This document shows, one piece after another, positions 1-8,149 of a DNA stretch of 32,563 nucleotides. The notes below the pieces were generated by a model. The model saw only the letters and a list, made by a program, of their open reading frames with translations, was not told the origin of the DNA and did no database searches. How positions within the stretch are numbered: position 1 is the first letter of the stretch; every line of letters starts with the position of its first letter. Position numbers and translations under genes: made by a program. The DNA comes from an uncultured Bacteroidota bacterium (GTDB taxonomy: Bacteria > Bacteroidota > Bacteroidia > Bacteroidales > SZUA-534): contig CAMKOM010000034.1 of the NCBI GenBank assembly GCA_946414435.1, forward strand, positions 1 through 32,563, given 5' to 3'.

Positions 1-106
1 TCTGCGCGTCACGCACAACTGCCTGATAACTGAAGCCCTGCGGGGCTTGGGCGAAGGTTGCGACTGCTATCAGCAGCATAGCAACTAGAGATGTGATTTT
101 TCTCAT
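1..106 (-). CDS. N-terminus of a secreted Bacteroidota surface protein (partial)
   Basis: The minus strand opens with an ATG at 106 and reads MRKITSLVAMLLIAVATFAQ followed by APQGFSYQAVVRDAQ, then runs off the left edge of the window. The first 20 residues form a clear signal peptide (two basic residues, hydrophobic core, cleavage after A-Q). The segment after it (QGFSYQAVVRD) is typical of the mature start of large Bacteroidota secreted or T9SS-exported proteins. Only 35 codons are visible, so function cannot be given. It lies 141 bp downstream of another secreted-protein gene on the same strand and may share its transcript. An octamer-period array occupies its immediate upstream region. Confidence 0.75.
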   Translation of the reverse strand, partial: MRKITSLVAMLLIAVATFAQAPQGFSYQAVVRDAQ

Positions 107-131
107 TTTGTTAATTTCTAAATTATTAATT

Positions 132-171
132 ATTAATTGTTTAATCGGTCAATTGGTAAATTGGTGAATCG
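132..171 (-). repeat. Octamer-period array upstream of a start codon
   Basis: Read on the minus strand, 171 to 132 parses without remainder into five 8-mers: CGATTCAC, CAATTTAC, CAATTGAC, CGATTAAA, CAATTAAT. The consensus is roughly CRATTNAN. The array ends 26 nt before the start codon at 106. A four-unit array of the same period and consensus lies before deoC (31152-31183). Confidence 0.7.
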
Positions 172-188
172 GATGCATGCGGTGAATC

Positions 189-213
189 GGACGCGATAAA
201 TCGCGACCCTACA
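189..213. repeat. Short interspersed palindrome (TGTAGGG...CGCGAT type)
   Basis: Positions 192-205 form a perfect inverted repeat, CGCGAT-AA-ATCGCG, extended by GG/CC (189-190 with 207-208) across one mismatch. The minus strand begins TGTAGGGTCGCGAT. The larger palindrome at 21464-21491 also begins with TGTAG and a short purine/C motif before a self-complementary core, so the two look like members of one family with different cores. Confidence 0.6.
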
Positions 214-215
214 AA

Positions 216-240
216 CACCTAACACCCAATACCTAACACC
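216..240. repeat. Heptamer-period array
   Basis: The plus strand reads CACCTAA, CACCCAA, TACCTAA, CACC, that is three and a half 7-bp units. It lies a few bases beyond the stop codon of the minus-strand gene 248-721, so it would be in the 3' UTR or the spacer to the next gene. Confidence 0.6.
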
Positions 241-247
241 ATAAATT

Positions 248-721
248 TTATTTCTTCACAATTTTGAATGTCCGCACCATCACGTTTCCATCGTCAACGC
301 GCAGGAAATAGACTGCCGGCACAAGGTTGGCCATGTCGATTTCAGTGAGCGCATTGGCAATCTCGCTGGTGGCAAGGGCTCGGCCGTTGTTGTCGGTGAG
401 CGTGTAGCGCAGAGACTTGTCGGTATCGGCCACACTCAATGTCAGGCGGTCGGCCACGGGGTTCGGGTAAGCGTTGAGCTCAACGGTGGCAGCCACATCG
501 CCAACACCAACTTCAACGGTGGTGATTGTGTAGGCCTGCTGCACGCCGGGCGCAAGGCTTCCGGCATCCGATTGGGCCGTTTCAACAAACGGCTGCCCAA
601 CGGTGTAGCTCACTGTTCCGGCTTCGCCACCGGCTGTAGCCACGGCTGTCTGGGCACTTGCCGCCCCTGCTGTAAAAAGTAGGGCCGCGGCGAAAAGAAT
701 TTTTCTTTTACTCATAGGCAT
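248..721 (-). CDS. Small secreted protein with T9SS C-terminal sorting domain
   Basis: This 157-residue protein starts MPMSKRKILFAAALLFTAG and has a signal peptide ending near ASAQ (about residue 24). A short middle section (about 25-75) of low-complexity Ala/Gly/Thr/Val sequence includes GTVSYTVGQPFVET, a motif often found just before T9SS domains. The C-terminal ~75 residues (from about VELNAYPNPV) match the type A sorting domain: YPNPVADRLTL, then LTDNNGRALAT, then VYFLRVDDG and a basic end (FKIVKK). Such a domain directs export through the type IX system and attachment to the cell surface. With almost no passenger region, the cargo function is unknown. ATG 721 was used; ATG 715 (MSKRK) is equally possible. 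Expression appears to start near 957, leaving a leader of about 236 nt that contains a terminator. Confidence 0.85.
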   Translation of the reverse strand: MPMSKRKILFAAALLFTAGAASAQTAVATAGGEAGTVSYTVGQPFVETAQSDAGSLAPGVQQAYTITTVEVGVGDVAATVELNAYPNPVADRLTLSVADTDKSLRYTLTDNNGRALATSEIANALTEIDMANLVPAVYFLRVDDGNVMVRTFKIVKK

Positions 722-749
722 TTTATTAATAGTTAAACGTTTAAGTTAT

Positions 750-957
750 ATCCACAAAAAAAGCGGCCGCCTTCTGCCAACTGGCAGAAAACCAACCGCT
801 TGTATCGCAAACAAATCGCAAATAAAGTTTGCAAATTGCTGATTAGCAAAGAACTGTGTGTGTTTACACAAATATTGCTAACAGCCAAATATTTACCGAC
901 TATTTTGATAAAAATCCGATATTTAAGCATTTTGGAAATCATTGGGTATTTGATTTC
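750..957 (-). ncRNA. Candidate ~200-nt leader transcript or small RNA
   Basis: This is an inference. A strong -7 box at 964-971 and an intrinsic terminator at 756-801 on the same strand bracket a stretch with no convincing gene; a 77-codon reading frame from 966 lacks protein-like composition. Transcription would either stop near 755, giving a small RNA, or read through into the T9SS gene at 721. Apart from these signals and an AT-rich sequence, nothing else was seen between 722 and 1067. Confidence 0.3.
756..801 (-). terminator. Intrinsic terminator inside the leader of the T9SS gene
   Basis: On the minus strand an outer stem (AAGCGG of the plus strand at 761-766 with CCGCTT at 796-801) encloses an inner perfect 8-bp hairpin (TTCTGCCA 772-779 with TGGCAGAA 782-789). 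A run of seven T follows. No gene ends upstream of it on this strand, so it probably acts as an attenuator or ends a small RNA. Confidence 0.6.
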
Positions 958-963
958 ATAGCG

Positions 964-971
964 CAAAAGTA
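964..971 (-). promoter_or_regulatory. Bacteroidota -7 box (TACTTTTG)
   Basis: The minus strand reads TACTTTTG, an exact match to TAnnTTTG. No good -33 TTTG was found at the expected 19-21 nt. The predicted start is near 957, leading towards the T9SS gene at 721. Confidence 0.55.
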
Positions 972-1019
972 ATGATTTTTCGGTTGCGTGGAATTATTTT
1001 TTTTGACTCAACAAATCGC

Positions 1020-1027
1020 TACTTTAG
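1020..1027 (+). promoter_or_regulatory. Possible -7 box (TACTTTAG) of the radical SAM gene
   Basis: TACTTTAG matches the -7 consensus in 7 of 8 positions. A TTTG at 1002-1005 is only 14 nt upstream, shorter than usual. The predicted leader is about 34 nt. Confidence 0.35.
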
Positions 1028-1067
1028 CCGTTGCAATGTGTAAAACCATACCATATAATATATAGTG

Positions 1068-2066
1068 ATGTCAGTTGCGTCGAAAATACGGTTGGCCACC
1101 GGGCTGGTGCGGACTCTCACGCTGCGCCGTATTGCAAATTCCGTGCGGTTGCGCGTTTGCTCGCTTGCGCGGATGCGGCAGGTATGCACAATGCCCGAAT
1201 CGCTGTCGGTTGAGCCGGCATCGGTGTGCAACCTGCGCTGCCCCGAATGCACGCTGGGCGGCGGCCGGCTGCAACGCCCCGGACAGATAATGGACATGGA
1301 AACCTTTGCCAATGCCCTGCAACCATTGGCGCCGTGGCTTGTCAGCTGCCAGTTTTTCCTTCAGGGCGAGCCAACGCTCAACCCTAATCTTTGCCAGATG
1401 ATTGCCGCTGCTCACCGCCGCCGAATCTTCACCACCGTATCAACCAACGGACAGACGCTCACACCCGAACTATGCAACAATCTCGTGGCCAGCGGTCTCG
1501 ACAGACTGATAATCTCTGTTGATGGCACCACGCAGGAAGTGTATGAGCAATACCGCGTGGGCGGGTCGCTGCAAGCGGCTGTCAGCGGAATTGCCAACTT
1601 GGTTGAAGCGCGCAAAGCACAGAACCGCCACAATCCGCTGATTGAAGTGCAGTTCATTGTGTTCCGTCACAACGAGCACCAAACATGCCAGATAAAGCAC
1701 CTTGCCCGCCAGTGGGGCGCCGACCGTGTGGTGCTGAAATCGGCACAGATTGAAAATCGGGCCAACGCCGCCGAAATGCTACTCCAAAACCCGAAATACA
1801 GCCGCTACCGCCTGAATGCCGACGGCACAATCGGCACAAAACGGCAGTTCAGCGCCAACTGCTTCCGCCTGCGCAGCACAATGGTTGTTACGGCCAACGG
1901 CGATGTGGCGCTCTGCTGCTACGACAAAAACTGCCTGCACAGCCTTGGCAACATCAACACCACCAATGCGGTAAATATCTGGCGCAGCCCCGAAGCCCAC
2001 CATCTGCGAAAGCAAGTTTGGAACACCACAAATGGCATCGATATTTGCAAAAATTGTTTCGGCTGA
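1068..2066 (+). CDS. Radical SAM protein with C-terminal SPASM-type cysteines
   Basis: The 332-residue protein carries the radical SAM [4Fe-4S] motif CNLRCPEC (Cys54, Cys58, Cys61), which ligates the cluster that cleaves S-adenosylmethionine. It then has FFLQGEPTLNP (a variant of the GGEP motif) and VSTNGQ, as in radical SAM barrels. The C-terminus has the SPASM layout: Cys265, then GDVALCC (Cys283/284), Cys289 and a terminal CKNC (Cys327/330), expected to hold one or more auxiliary Fe-S clusters. SPASM members often modify peptides or act as sulfatase-maturing or cofactor enzymes, but no partner peptide or substrate gene is adjacent, so the substrate is unknown. ATG 1068 is preferred to the GTG at 1065. 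The N-terminal ~45 residues are Arg-rich and may be a membrane- or partner-binding extension. It is transcribed divergently from the T9SS gene. Confidence 0.9.
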   Translation: MSVASKIRLATGLVRTLTLRRIANSVRLRVCSLARMRQVCTMPESLSVEPASVCNLRCPECTLGGGRLQRPGQIMDMETFANALQPLAPWLVSCQFFLQGEPTLNPNLCQMIAAAHRRRIFTTVSTNGQTLTPELCNNLVASGLDRLIISVDGTTQEVYEQYRVGGSLQAAVSGIANLVEARKAQNRHNPLIEVQFIVFRHNEHQTCQIKHLARQWGADRVVLKSAQIENRANAAEMLLQNPKYSRYRLNADGTIGTKRQFSANCFRLRSTMVVTANGDVALCCYDKNCLHSLGNINTTNAVNIWRSPEAHHLRKQVWNTTNGIDICKNCFG

Positions 2067-2087
2067 CGCGCTTTTCCGCGCGTTTTT
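2066..2087 (+). terminator. Weak terminator after the radical SAM gene
   Basis: ACGCG (2066-2070) can pair with CGCGT (2079-2083), with a T5 run directly after. The stem overlaps the stop codon, so it is only moderately convincing. Confidence 0.4.
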
Positions 2088-2389
2088 CGCGCCCGATACG
2101 TGTTTTTCCGCCGCCACATGAAGATTTTTGATAGTAAAAATGTTGATAAAGCATCGTGATTCGCAGTCTGACGACGTTTTTTATCGCGCAAAAGCGCCTA
2201 TTTCTGCCGTAAAATGGCCTTTTTATCGTCAAAAAACGAGAAAATCGGCTCAAAAAAGGCTAATTGTCGATTTTTTTAAAAAAAACAACAAATAATCGCT
2301 TGAGAATAGCACACAATTGCAGAATTTCCCTATATTTACAATGCTTTAAGCAACATTCATTTTTTATAGAACCTTAAAATTTTTTGGTA
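2088..2389. other. AT-rich intergenic region before the HU gene
   Basis: No gene was recognised in these ~300 bases. There is a small hairpin (GCGC-AAAA-GCGC near 2189-2200), then an AT-rich run. TATATTTA at about 2331-2338 is a plausible -7 box for the HU gene, giving a leader of about 45 nt. Confidence 0.4.
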
Positions 2390-2662
2390 ATGAACAAACA
2401 AGAGTTAGTTGCCGCTATGGCAGGAAAATCAGGCTTGACCAAAGCTGATTCAGAAAAAGCGTTGAATGCTTTCACAGCAGCAGTTGCTGACGCACTTGGT
2501 AAAGGTGACAGCGTACAGTTGGTAGGTTTTGGAACATTCGCAGTTAGCCAACGTTCGGCTCGTACTGGTAAGAACCCACGTACAGGTGCTAAACTTCAAA
2601 TCGCTGCTAAGAAAGTTGCGAAGTTCAAAGCAGGCAAGGCTTTGGCTGACAAAGTAAACTAA
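2390..2662 (+). CDS. HU/IHF-family DNA-binding protein
   Basis: This 90-residue protein has the full HU fold: helical N-terminus MNKQELVAAMA, dimer helices to about residue 42, then VQLVGFGTFAV and the DNA-bending arm with RTGKNPRTG (about 60-68), which contains the conserved Asn-Pro pair that inserts into the DNA minor groove. The C-terminus KVAKFKAGKAL is also typical. It acts as a homodimer or heterodimer on the nucleoid. A TTG at 2384 would add two codons, but ATG 2390 gives the family's usual start. Codon use is more A/T-ending than in neighbouring genes, as expected for a highly expressed protein. It is a single-gene unit closed by two tandem terminators. Confidence 0.95.
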   Translation: MNKQELVAAMAGKSGLTKADSEKALNAFTAAVADALGKGDSVQLVGFGTFAVSQRSARTGKNPRTGAKLQIAAKKVAKFKAGKALADKVN

Positions 2663-2664
2663 TA

Positions 2665-2691
2665 AAAAGCCCTCAGTTGAGGGCTTTTTTG
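2665..2691 (+). terminator. Terminator of the HU gene
   Basis: AAAAGCCCTC pairs with GAGGGCTTTT around a short AGTT loop and is followed by T6. It begins three bases after the stop codon. Confidence 0.9.
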
Positions 2692-2715
2692 TTTCAGAGG
2701 CGTTTCAGAACGCAA

Positions 2716-2748
2716 GAAAAAAGGCTGTCCGCATTGGACGGCCTTTTT
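2716..2748 (+). terminator. Second tandem terminator after HU
   Basis: AAAAAAGGCTGTCC pairs with GGACGGCCTTTTTT (one G-T pair) around GCATT. With A and T runs on both sides it could work in either direction, but no minus-strand gene ends here. Confidence 0.8.
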
Positions 2749-2921
2749 TATGCCGGAAAATGAATGGTTTCCCTAGGTAATCAGTCGGTACCACGCCGAA
2801 AACTCCCCCGTTGCAGTAAGCGGGAATGACGCCAAAGCGTTGTTTGCTGTCTACAAATGCTTGGCTCCAAAATATTTAACCTAAGTTTTTAAGGGTCAGC
2901 ACGGAATATTGTAAAAAACAT

Positions 2922-2929
2922 TACTTTTG
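2922..2929 (+). promoter_or_regulatory. -7 box (TACTTTTG) of typA
   Basis: Exact match to TAnnTTTG, 24 bp before the typA start codon. The start site would be near 2936, leaving a very short leader. No clear -33 box. Confidence 0.55.
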
Positions 2930-2952
2930 CACCCTCAAAAAATGGGCTAAAA

Positions 2953-4767
2953 ATGAAGCAAATCAGAAACATCGCAATCATCGCACACGTCGACCACGGA
3001 AAAACCACATTAGTTGACAAAATCTTGCTGCAAACCAAGCAGTTCAAGGAGCACGCCGCCGGCGAACTCTTTCTCGACAACAACGATCTTGAGCGAGAGC
3101 GCGGCATAACCATCTTGTCGAAAAACGTTTCGATGGTTTACAAGGGTGTGAAAATCAATATTATCGACACCCCGGGGCACTCCGATTTTGGTGGCGAGGT
3201 TGAGCGCGTGCTGAATATGGCCGATGGCGTTCTGCTTTTGGTTGATGCCTTCGAAGGCCCGATGCCGCAGACACGTTTCGTGCTTCAGAAAGCCCTTCAA
3301 ATCGGCTTGAAACCGATTGTTGTCATCAACAAAGTGGACAAGCAAAACTGCCGTCCCGACGAAGTTTGCGAGCAGGTGTTCGAGCTGATGTTCCAACTCG
3401 ATGCCAACGAGGACCAACTGGATTTTCCGGTTATCTACGGTTCGGCAAAGAACGGCTGGATGACCGACGACCTGAAAAAGCCGTCGACCGATATGCTGCC
3501 GCTGCTTGAGGCCATCCTTAAATATATTCCCGAACCGCACGCCGAAGAAGGTTCGCTGCAGATGCTCATCACATCGCTCGACTACTCATCGTATGTGGGC
3601 CGAATAGCTGTGGGCCGCGTTCACCGTGGCGTCATCCACGCTGGCGAGCAAATAAGCCTTTGCAAACGCGACGGCTCAATTGTGAAATCGCGCGTGAAGG
3701 AACTTTACGTGTTCGAGGGAATGGGCAAGGCGAAGGTTGAGCAGGTTGAGGCCGGCGACATCTGCGCCGTGATGGGCATTGAAGGGTTCGAAATCGGCGA
3801 CACCATTGCCGACAACGAGAACCCGGACGCTCTGCCGCCAATCGCCGTTGATGAACCGACAATGAGTATGTTGTTCACAATCAACAACTCGCCATTCTTT
3901 GGCAAGGACGGCAAATTTGTGACATCGCGCCACCTGAAAGACCGTCTTGAAAAAGAGTTGGAAAAGAACCTGGCACTGCGCGTTGAGCCAACCGACTCGG
4001 CCGATGCGTTCACCGTTTACGGCCGCGGCGTGCTTCACTTGTCCATTCTGATTGAGACAATGCGCCGCGAGGGCTACGAGTTGCAAGTTGGTCAGCCACA
4101 GGTGATTATAAAAGAGATTGATGGCGAAAAATGCGAGCCTGTTGAGGAACTCACCATCGATCTGCCGGAGGACTGCTCGGGCAAGGCCATCGAAATGGTG
4201 ACACGCCGCAAGGGCGAGCTGCTGAATATGGACCGCAAGGGCGACCGTGTTCACTTGGATTTCAAAATTCCATCGCGCGGTATCATCGGCCTGTCGAGCA
4301 ACATGATGACCGCCACTGCCGGTGAGGCTGTGATTGCGCACCGCTTCATCGATTTTGAGCCTTACAAGGGCGAGATTGAGAAACGCATCAACGGCTCGCT
4401 GATTGTGATGGAAAGCGGAACGAGCATCGCGTATGCGCTCAACAAGCTGCAAGACCGCGGCAAATTCTTCATTGAGCCGATGGAGGAGGTTTACGCCGGT
4501 CAGGTCATCGGCGAAAGCACCCGCCCGGGCGACATCGTGATAAACGTGACCAAGACAAAGAAACTCACCAATATGCGAGCTTCGGGCTCTGACGAGAAGG
4601 TGAGCATTGCACCGCCGGTGAAATTCTCGCTCGAAGAAGCGCTTGAGTACATCCAAAAGGATGAATATGTGGAAATTACCCCGCACTCGATGCGTCTGCG
4701 CAAAATCATTTTGGACGAGACCGAGCGCAAACGCGCCAATATGCGCGAGCAGAGCTTGAACGCGTAA
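2953..4767 (+). CDS. typA: Translational GTPase TypA/BipA
   Basis: A 604-residue protein of full family length. G-domain motifs are intact: P-loop AHVDHGKTT (11-19), switch I RGITI (50-54), DTPGH (72-76) with the catalytic His, NKVD (126-129) and a GSAKNG loop. These are followed by the EF-Tu-like domain II (near [19 protein letters not shown]), domain III ([20 protein letters not shown]), EF-G-like domain V ([15 protein letters not shown]) and the BipA-specific C-terminal domain. TypA binds the ribosome in a GTP-dependent way and supports 50S assembly and growth under stress such as cold. The gene is monocistronic by its own promoter and terminator. The intact DTPGH contrasts with the altered EF-G paralogue at 27132-29291. 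Confidence 0.97.
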   Translation: MKQIRNIAIIAHVDHGKTTLVDKILLQTKQFKEHAAGELFLDNNDLERERGITILSKNVSMVYKGVKINIIDTPGHSDFGGEVERVLNMADGVLLLVDAFEGPMPQTRFVLQKALQIGLKPIVVINKVDKQNCRPDEVCEQVFELMFQLDANEDQLDFPVIYGSAKNGWMTDDLKKPSTDMLPLLEAILKYIPEPHAEEGSLQMLITSLDYSSYVGRIAVGRVHRGVIHAGEQISLCKRDGSIVKSRVKELYVFEGMGKAKVEQVEAGDICAVMGIEGFEIGDTIADNENPDALPPIAVDEPTMSMLFTINNSPFFGKDGKFVTSRHLKDRLEKELEKNLALRVEPTDSADAFTVYGRGVLHLSILIETMRREGYELQVGQPQVIIKEIDGEKCEPVEELTIDLPEDCSGKAIEMVTRRKGELLNMDRKGDRVHLDFKIPSRGIIGLSSNMMTATAGEAVIAHRFIDFEPYKGEIEKRINGSLIVMESGTSIAYALNKLQDRGKFFIEPMEEVYAGQVIGESTRPGDIVINVTKTKKLTNMRASGSDEKVSIAPPVKFSLEEALEYIQKDEYVEITPHSMRLRKIILDETERKRANMREQSLNA

Positions 4768-4792
4768 GTTTTTAAATACACATTATATAATT

Positions 4793-4826
4793 GCGGCTCG
4801 CTGCTTTTGCGGCGGGCCGTTTTTGT
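4793..4826 (+). terminator. Terminator of typA
   Basis: CGGCTCGCTGC pairs along 11 bases (two G-T pairs) with GCGGCGGGCCG around TTTT, followed by T5. Confidence 0.85.
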
Positions 4827-4996
4827 TAGAATGCAAATGATTTAAGTTAAAAGATAGTGAACGATTGACAGTGATGATATGTATGTGGCCACCGCATACG
4901 CATTTTCCCGATAATGAGCCAATCGCGTGCGTCACATCAAAAAAATTAGAATAAATTCGCGGCCGGAAAAAATTGAAATTGAAAATACGAAATACT

Positions 4997-6394
4997 ATGC
5001 AGAAAAGGACAAAAATTGTTGACGTCCTGAAATCGGGAAGGGTTGACACTGAAGTGGTTGTGATGGGTTGGGTGCGCACAAAGCGCGACAGCAAAACCGT
5101 GGTTTTCATCGCCTTGAACGATGGCTCGACAATCAACAACGTGCAGATTGTTGCCGATGTGGTGAACTTCGACGAGGAACTTTTGAAACAGATAACCACC
5201 GGCGCCTGCCTGAGCGTTACCGGAAAACTTGTTCAGAGCGTTGGCGCAGGGCAAAGTGTTGAGATTCAAGCAAAAGAGATTAAACTCTTTGGTGCCTGCC
5301 CGCAGGATTACCCGATGCAGAAAAAGGGCCAGACAATGGAATATATGCGCCAGTACGCCCACTTGCGTCTGCGTACAAACACCTTCGGCGCCGTGTTCCG
5401 CATCCGTCACAATATGGCCATCGCCATTCATAAGTTCTTCCACGACAAGGGTTTCGTCTATTTCCACTCGCCGCTCATCACCGCCAGCGACTGCGAAGGT
5501 GCCGGCCAGATGTTCCAGGTGACGACCAAAAACCTTTACGACCTGCAGAAAGACGAGAACGGCAAGATAATCTACACCGACGACTTCTTTGGCAAGCAGA
5601 CCAGCCTGACCGTTTCGGGCCAGCTCGAGGGCGAACTTGCAGCCACTGCGCTCGGCGCCATCTACACCTTCGGCCCCACGTTCCGCGCCGAGAACTCCAA
5701 CACCCCGCGCCACTTGGCTGAGTTCTGGATGATTGAACCCGAAATGGCCTTCTACGACATCGACGATCTGATGGCGCTTGAGGAAGAGTTTATCAAATAC
5801 TGCGTGAAATGGGCGCTCGACAACTGCCAGGATGACCTTGCATTCCTTAACAAGATGATTGACAAGAGCCTGCTCGAAAGGCTCAACTCGGTAATCAACA
5901 CCGAATTCATCCATCTGCCTTATACCGAAGGAATTAAGATTCTTGAAGACGCCATTGCCAAAGGCCACAAATTCGAGTTCCCCGTGTTCTGGGGCTGCGA
6001 CCTTGCCAGCGAGCACGAGCGCTACTTGGTTGAGGAGCACTTCAAAAAACCGGTGATTATGATTGACTATCCGAAAGAGATTAAATCGTTCTATATGAAG
6101 CAGAACGCCGACGGCAAAACCGTTCAGGGCACCGACGTGCTGTTCCCGCAGATTGGCGAAATTATCGGCGGCAGCGTGCGCGAGGAAGACTACGGCAAAC
6201 TGCTGGCCCGCATGAACGAGCTCGGAATGAAGACCGAAGGCTACGAGTGGTATCTAGATACCCGCAAATACGGCTCTTGCCCGCACGCCGGCTTCGGCTT
6301 GGGCTTTGAGCGCCTGATGCTCTTCGTTACCGGAATGGCTAACATCCGCGATGTGATTCCGTTCCCGCGCACACCGAAGAATGCGGAGTTCTAA
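4997..6394 (+). CDS. asnS: Asparaginyl-tRNA synthetase
   Basis: This 465-residue class IIb synthetase charges tRNA-Asn with asparagine in the cytoplasm. An N-terminal OB-fold anticodon-binding domain (about 1-110; [24 protein letters not shown]) precedes the catalytic core. Core motif 2 is [20 protein letters not shown] with the conserved Arg-Glu, and motif 3 is GFGLGFERL near the C-terminus. The short length, the [13 protein letters not shown] form of motif 2 and the absence of a GAD insertion separate it from bacterial AspRS. The start is ATG 4997 ([11 protein letters not shown]), the usual beginning for Bacteroidota AsnRS; an in-frame TTG at 4973 is unlikely. Possible -7 box TAAATTCG at 4952-4959. 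Presence of AsnRS implies direct Asn-tRNA charging. Confidence 0.95.
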   Translation: MQKRTKIVDVLKSGRVDTEVVVMGWVRTKRDSKTVVFIALNDGSTINNVQIVADVVNFDEELLKQITTGACLSVTGKLVQSVGAGQSVEIQAKEIKLFGACPQDYPMQKKGQTMEYMRQYAHLRLRTNTFGAVFRIRHNMAIAIHKFFHDKGFVYFHSPLITASDCEGAGQMFQVTTKNLYDLQKDENGKIIYTDDFFGKQTSLTVSGQLEGELAATALGAIYTFGPTFRAENSNTPRHLAEFWMIEPEMAFYDIDDLMALEEEFIKYCVKWALDNCQDDLAFLNKMIDKSLLERLNSVINTEFIHLPYTEGIKILEDAIAKGHKFEFPVFWGCDLASEHERYLVEEHFKKPVIMIDYPKEIKSFYMKQNADGKTVQGTDVLFPQIGEIIGGSVREEDYGKLLARMNELGMKTEGYEWYLDTRKYGSCPHAGFGLGFERLMLFVTGMANIRDVIPFPRTPKNAEF

Positions 6395-6443
6395 AACGGT
6401 AAGAGGTAAGTGTTTAAAGTTTAGAATTAATAGTTTATAAATG

Positions 6444-6474
6444 AAAGGCTGCGACGAGTTCGCGGCCTTTTTTG
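6444..6474 (+). terminator. Terminator of asnS
   Basis: AAAGGCTGCGA pairs with TCGCGGCCTTT (11 bp, one G-T pair) around CGAGT and is followed by further T residues. Confidence 0.85.
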
Positions 6475-6538
6475 ATGACTATGCCTTGCGGGTCTTTGTT
6501 TTCTGTTTGAGTTAGCGTTACTCATCCCTATAATTTCG

Positions 6539-6547
6539 TATCTTTCG
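6539..6547 (+). promoter_or_regulatory. Possible -7 box (TATCTTTC) of rpoN
   Basis: TATCTTTCG matches TAnnTTTG in 7 of 8 positions. It lies about 20 bp before the start codon; no good -33 box. Confidence 0.4.
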
Positions 6548-6566
6548 CCCGCTTTTAGTGAAGGCT

Positions 6567-8012
6567 ATGCTGAAACAGAGTTTACAACAGAAACTGCTTC
6601 AAAAACTGTCGCCGCAGCAGATACAGGTTATCCGGCTGCTCGAGGTTCCCATTATGCAGCTCGACCAACGCATCAAGAGCGAGATGGAGGAAAATCCGGC
6701 GCTCGAAGAGGCTGAGTTCGATGGCCGTGCCGATGGCGAGGAACCGCTACCCGAAGAGCCGAAGGACCAAGACGAGCTGTCGATGGAGGGTTACCTGAAC
6801 GACGACGATTACATTCCGTCGTACAAGCTGCGCGCCAACAACTACTCGCCCGACGACGAGGTGCGCGAAACGCCGCTCTCGCAGGGCCCATCCTTCCACG
6901 AAAGCCTGATGAATCAGCTGGGACTGCACAAAATGAGCGAGCGCCAGCACAAATTGGCCGAGTACATTATCGGCAACATCGACGACGACGGCTATCTGCG
7001 CCGCGAGCTTGAGTCGATTTCGGATGATCTGGCTTTTGCGCAGAACATCGAGGCGTCGGAAGAGGAACTGCGGTCGGTGCTTAACATCATCCAGGACTTT
7101 GACCCGGCCGGCGTGGGTGCGCTCACCTTGCAAGAGTGCTTGCTGCTGCAACTTAAACGCCGCAATCAGCAATCGGAAACGGTGCGGCTGGCCACCAAAA
7201 TAATCGAGAAATGCTTTACCGAATTCTCGAAAAAGCACTACGACAAGATTTTGGCCCGCACCGGCGCCACCGAGCAGCAACTGAAAGAGGCTCTTGACGA
7301 GATTTTGCGGCTCAATCCCAAACCGGGCGGCGGATACTCGAATCCGCAGGAACGCACGCTTCAGCCCATCACACCCGACTTTGTGCTCGAAAACCACGAC
7401 GGCAGCCTTGAAGTAACTCTCAATGAACATAATACCCCGAATCTACGCGTCAGTCCAACGTACACCAATATGCTTGAGCAGTTGGCCGTGAAGAACAAGC
7501 GCACCACGCAGGACCGCGACACCATCAATTTTGTAAAACAGAAAATCGACTCGGCCCGATGGTTTATCGATGCAATACAACAACGCAAAATCACTCTGCT
7601 CTCGACAATGCAGGCCATCGTCAACTATCAGCGCGACTACTTTATGGACGGTGACGACAAAAAATTGCGCCCGATGAGGCTGATGGACATTGCTGACATC
7701 ACCGGCCTCGATGTGAGCACCATCTCGCGCGTTGCCAACAGTAAATACATACAGACCGATTTCGGAATCTATCCGCTGAAATGGTTCTTTTCTGACTCAA
7801 TCAAGACTGACAGCGGCGAGGAGGTGTCGTCGCGTGAGGTGAAAAGCATTCTTGAGGAAGCCGTGAATAGTGAGGACAAGCGCAACCCGCTCAACGACGA
7901 TGCATTGGCCGCCATCCTTAAAGAGAAAGGCTACCAAGTGGCCCGCCGCACCGTGGCCAAATACCGCGAAAAAATGGGCATTCCCGTGGCCCGGATGCGG
8001 AAAGAGTTGTAG
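6567..8012 (+). CDS. rpoN: RNA polymerase sigma-54 factor
   Basis: A 481-residue protein with the sigma-54 layout. The Gln/Leu-rich region I (MLKQSLQQKLLQKLSPQQIQ) contacts enhancer-bound activators. The acidic region II is rich in Asp/Glu (about 50-115). The core-binding region III follows (FHESLMNQLGLHKMSERQ, then IGNIDDDGYL). A helix-turn-helix (DIADITGLDVSTISRVANSKY) lies near residues 375-395, and the signature RpoN box ARRTVAKYRE is at 459-468, which reads the -24 promoter element. Sigma-54 directs transcription only with an AAA+ activator; none is encoded in this window. ATG 6567 gives the family's usual start; the GTG at 6558 is less likely. No hairpin terminator follows, and the next promoter lies about 55 bp on. 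Confidence 0.95.
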   Translation: MLKQSLQQKLLQKLSPQQIQVIRLLEVPIMQLDQRIKSEMEENPALEEAEFDGRADGEEPLPEEPKDQDELSMEGYLNDDDYIPSYKLRANNYSPDDEVRETPLSQGPSFHESLMNQLGLHKMSERQHKLAEYIIGNIDDDGYLRRELESISDDLAFAQNIEASEEELRSVLNIIQDFDPAGVGALTLQECLLLQLKRRNQQSETVRLATKIIEKCFTEFSKKHYDKILARTGATEQQLKEALDEILRLNPKPGGGYSNPQERTLQPITPDFVLENHDGSLEVTLNEHNTPNLRVSPTYTNMLEQLAVKNKRTTQDRDTINFVKQKIDSARWFIDAIQQRKITLLSTMQAIVNYQRDYFMDGDDKKLRPMRLMDIADITGLDVSTISRVANSKYIQTDFGIYPLKWFFSDSIKTDSGEEVSSREVKSILEEAVNSEDKRNPLNDDALAAILKEKGYQVARRTVAKYREKMGIPVARMRKEL

Positions 8013-8066
8013 CGGGGGACAACGGACTTCGGACAACTGACTGACGTTGGAAAAATCACGGTGTTG

Positions 8067-8098
8067 TTGGTAATAATGACACTTAAATCATAAATTTG
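8067..8098 (+). promoter_or_regulatory. Promoter of the hepT-mntA pair
   Basis: A TTG at 8067-8069 is followed after 21 nt by TAAATTTG (8091-8098), an exact TAnnTTTG -7 box. The predicted start near 8105 rules out the GTG at 8096 as a start codon and supports ATG 8150. Confidence 0.65.
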
Positions 8099-8149
8099 TG
8101 CAAAACTGGCAATTCCATAAATGTCAGTCGAACAAATAAAAATCTAATT

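Noticed and set aside
733-966. 77-codon minus-strand open frame before the T9SS gene
   Set aside because: It runs through a terminator hairpin and its ATG overlaps the predicted -7 box; composition is not protein-like. Treated as leader.
2760-2880. Possible repeat with GCGGGAATGACG between HU and typA
   Set aside because: Recalls common genomic repeats, but only one copy is seen and it forms no clear structure.
4946-6040. Long minus-strand open frame (364 codons) opposite asnS
   Set aside because: Antisense shadow of asnS, which has complete class II synthetase motifs on the plus strand.
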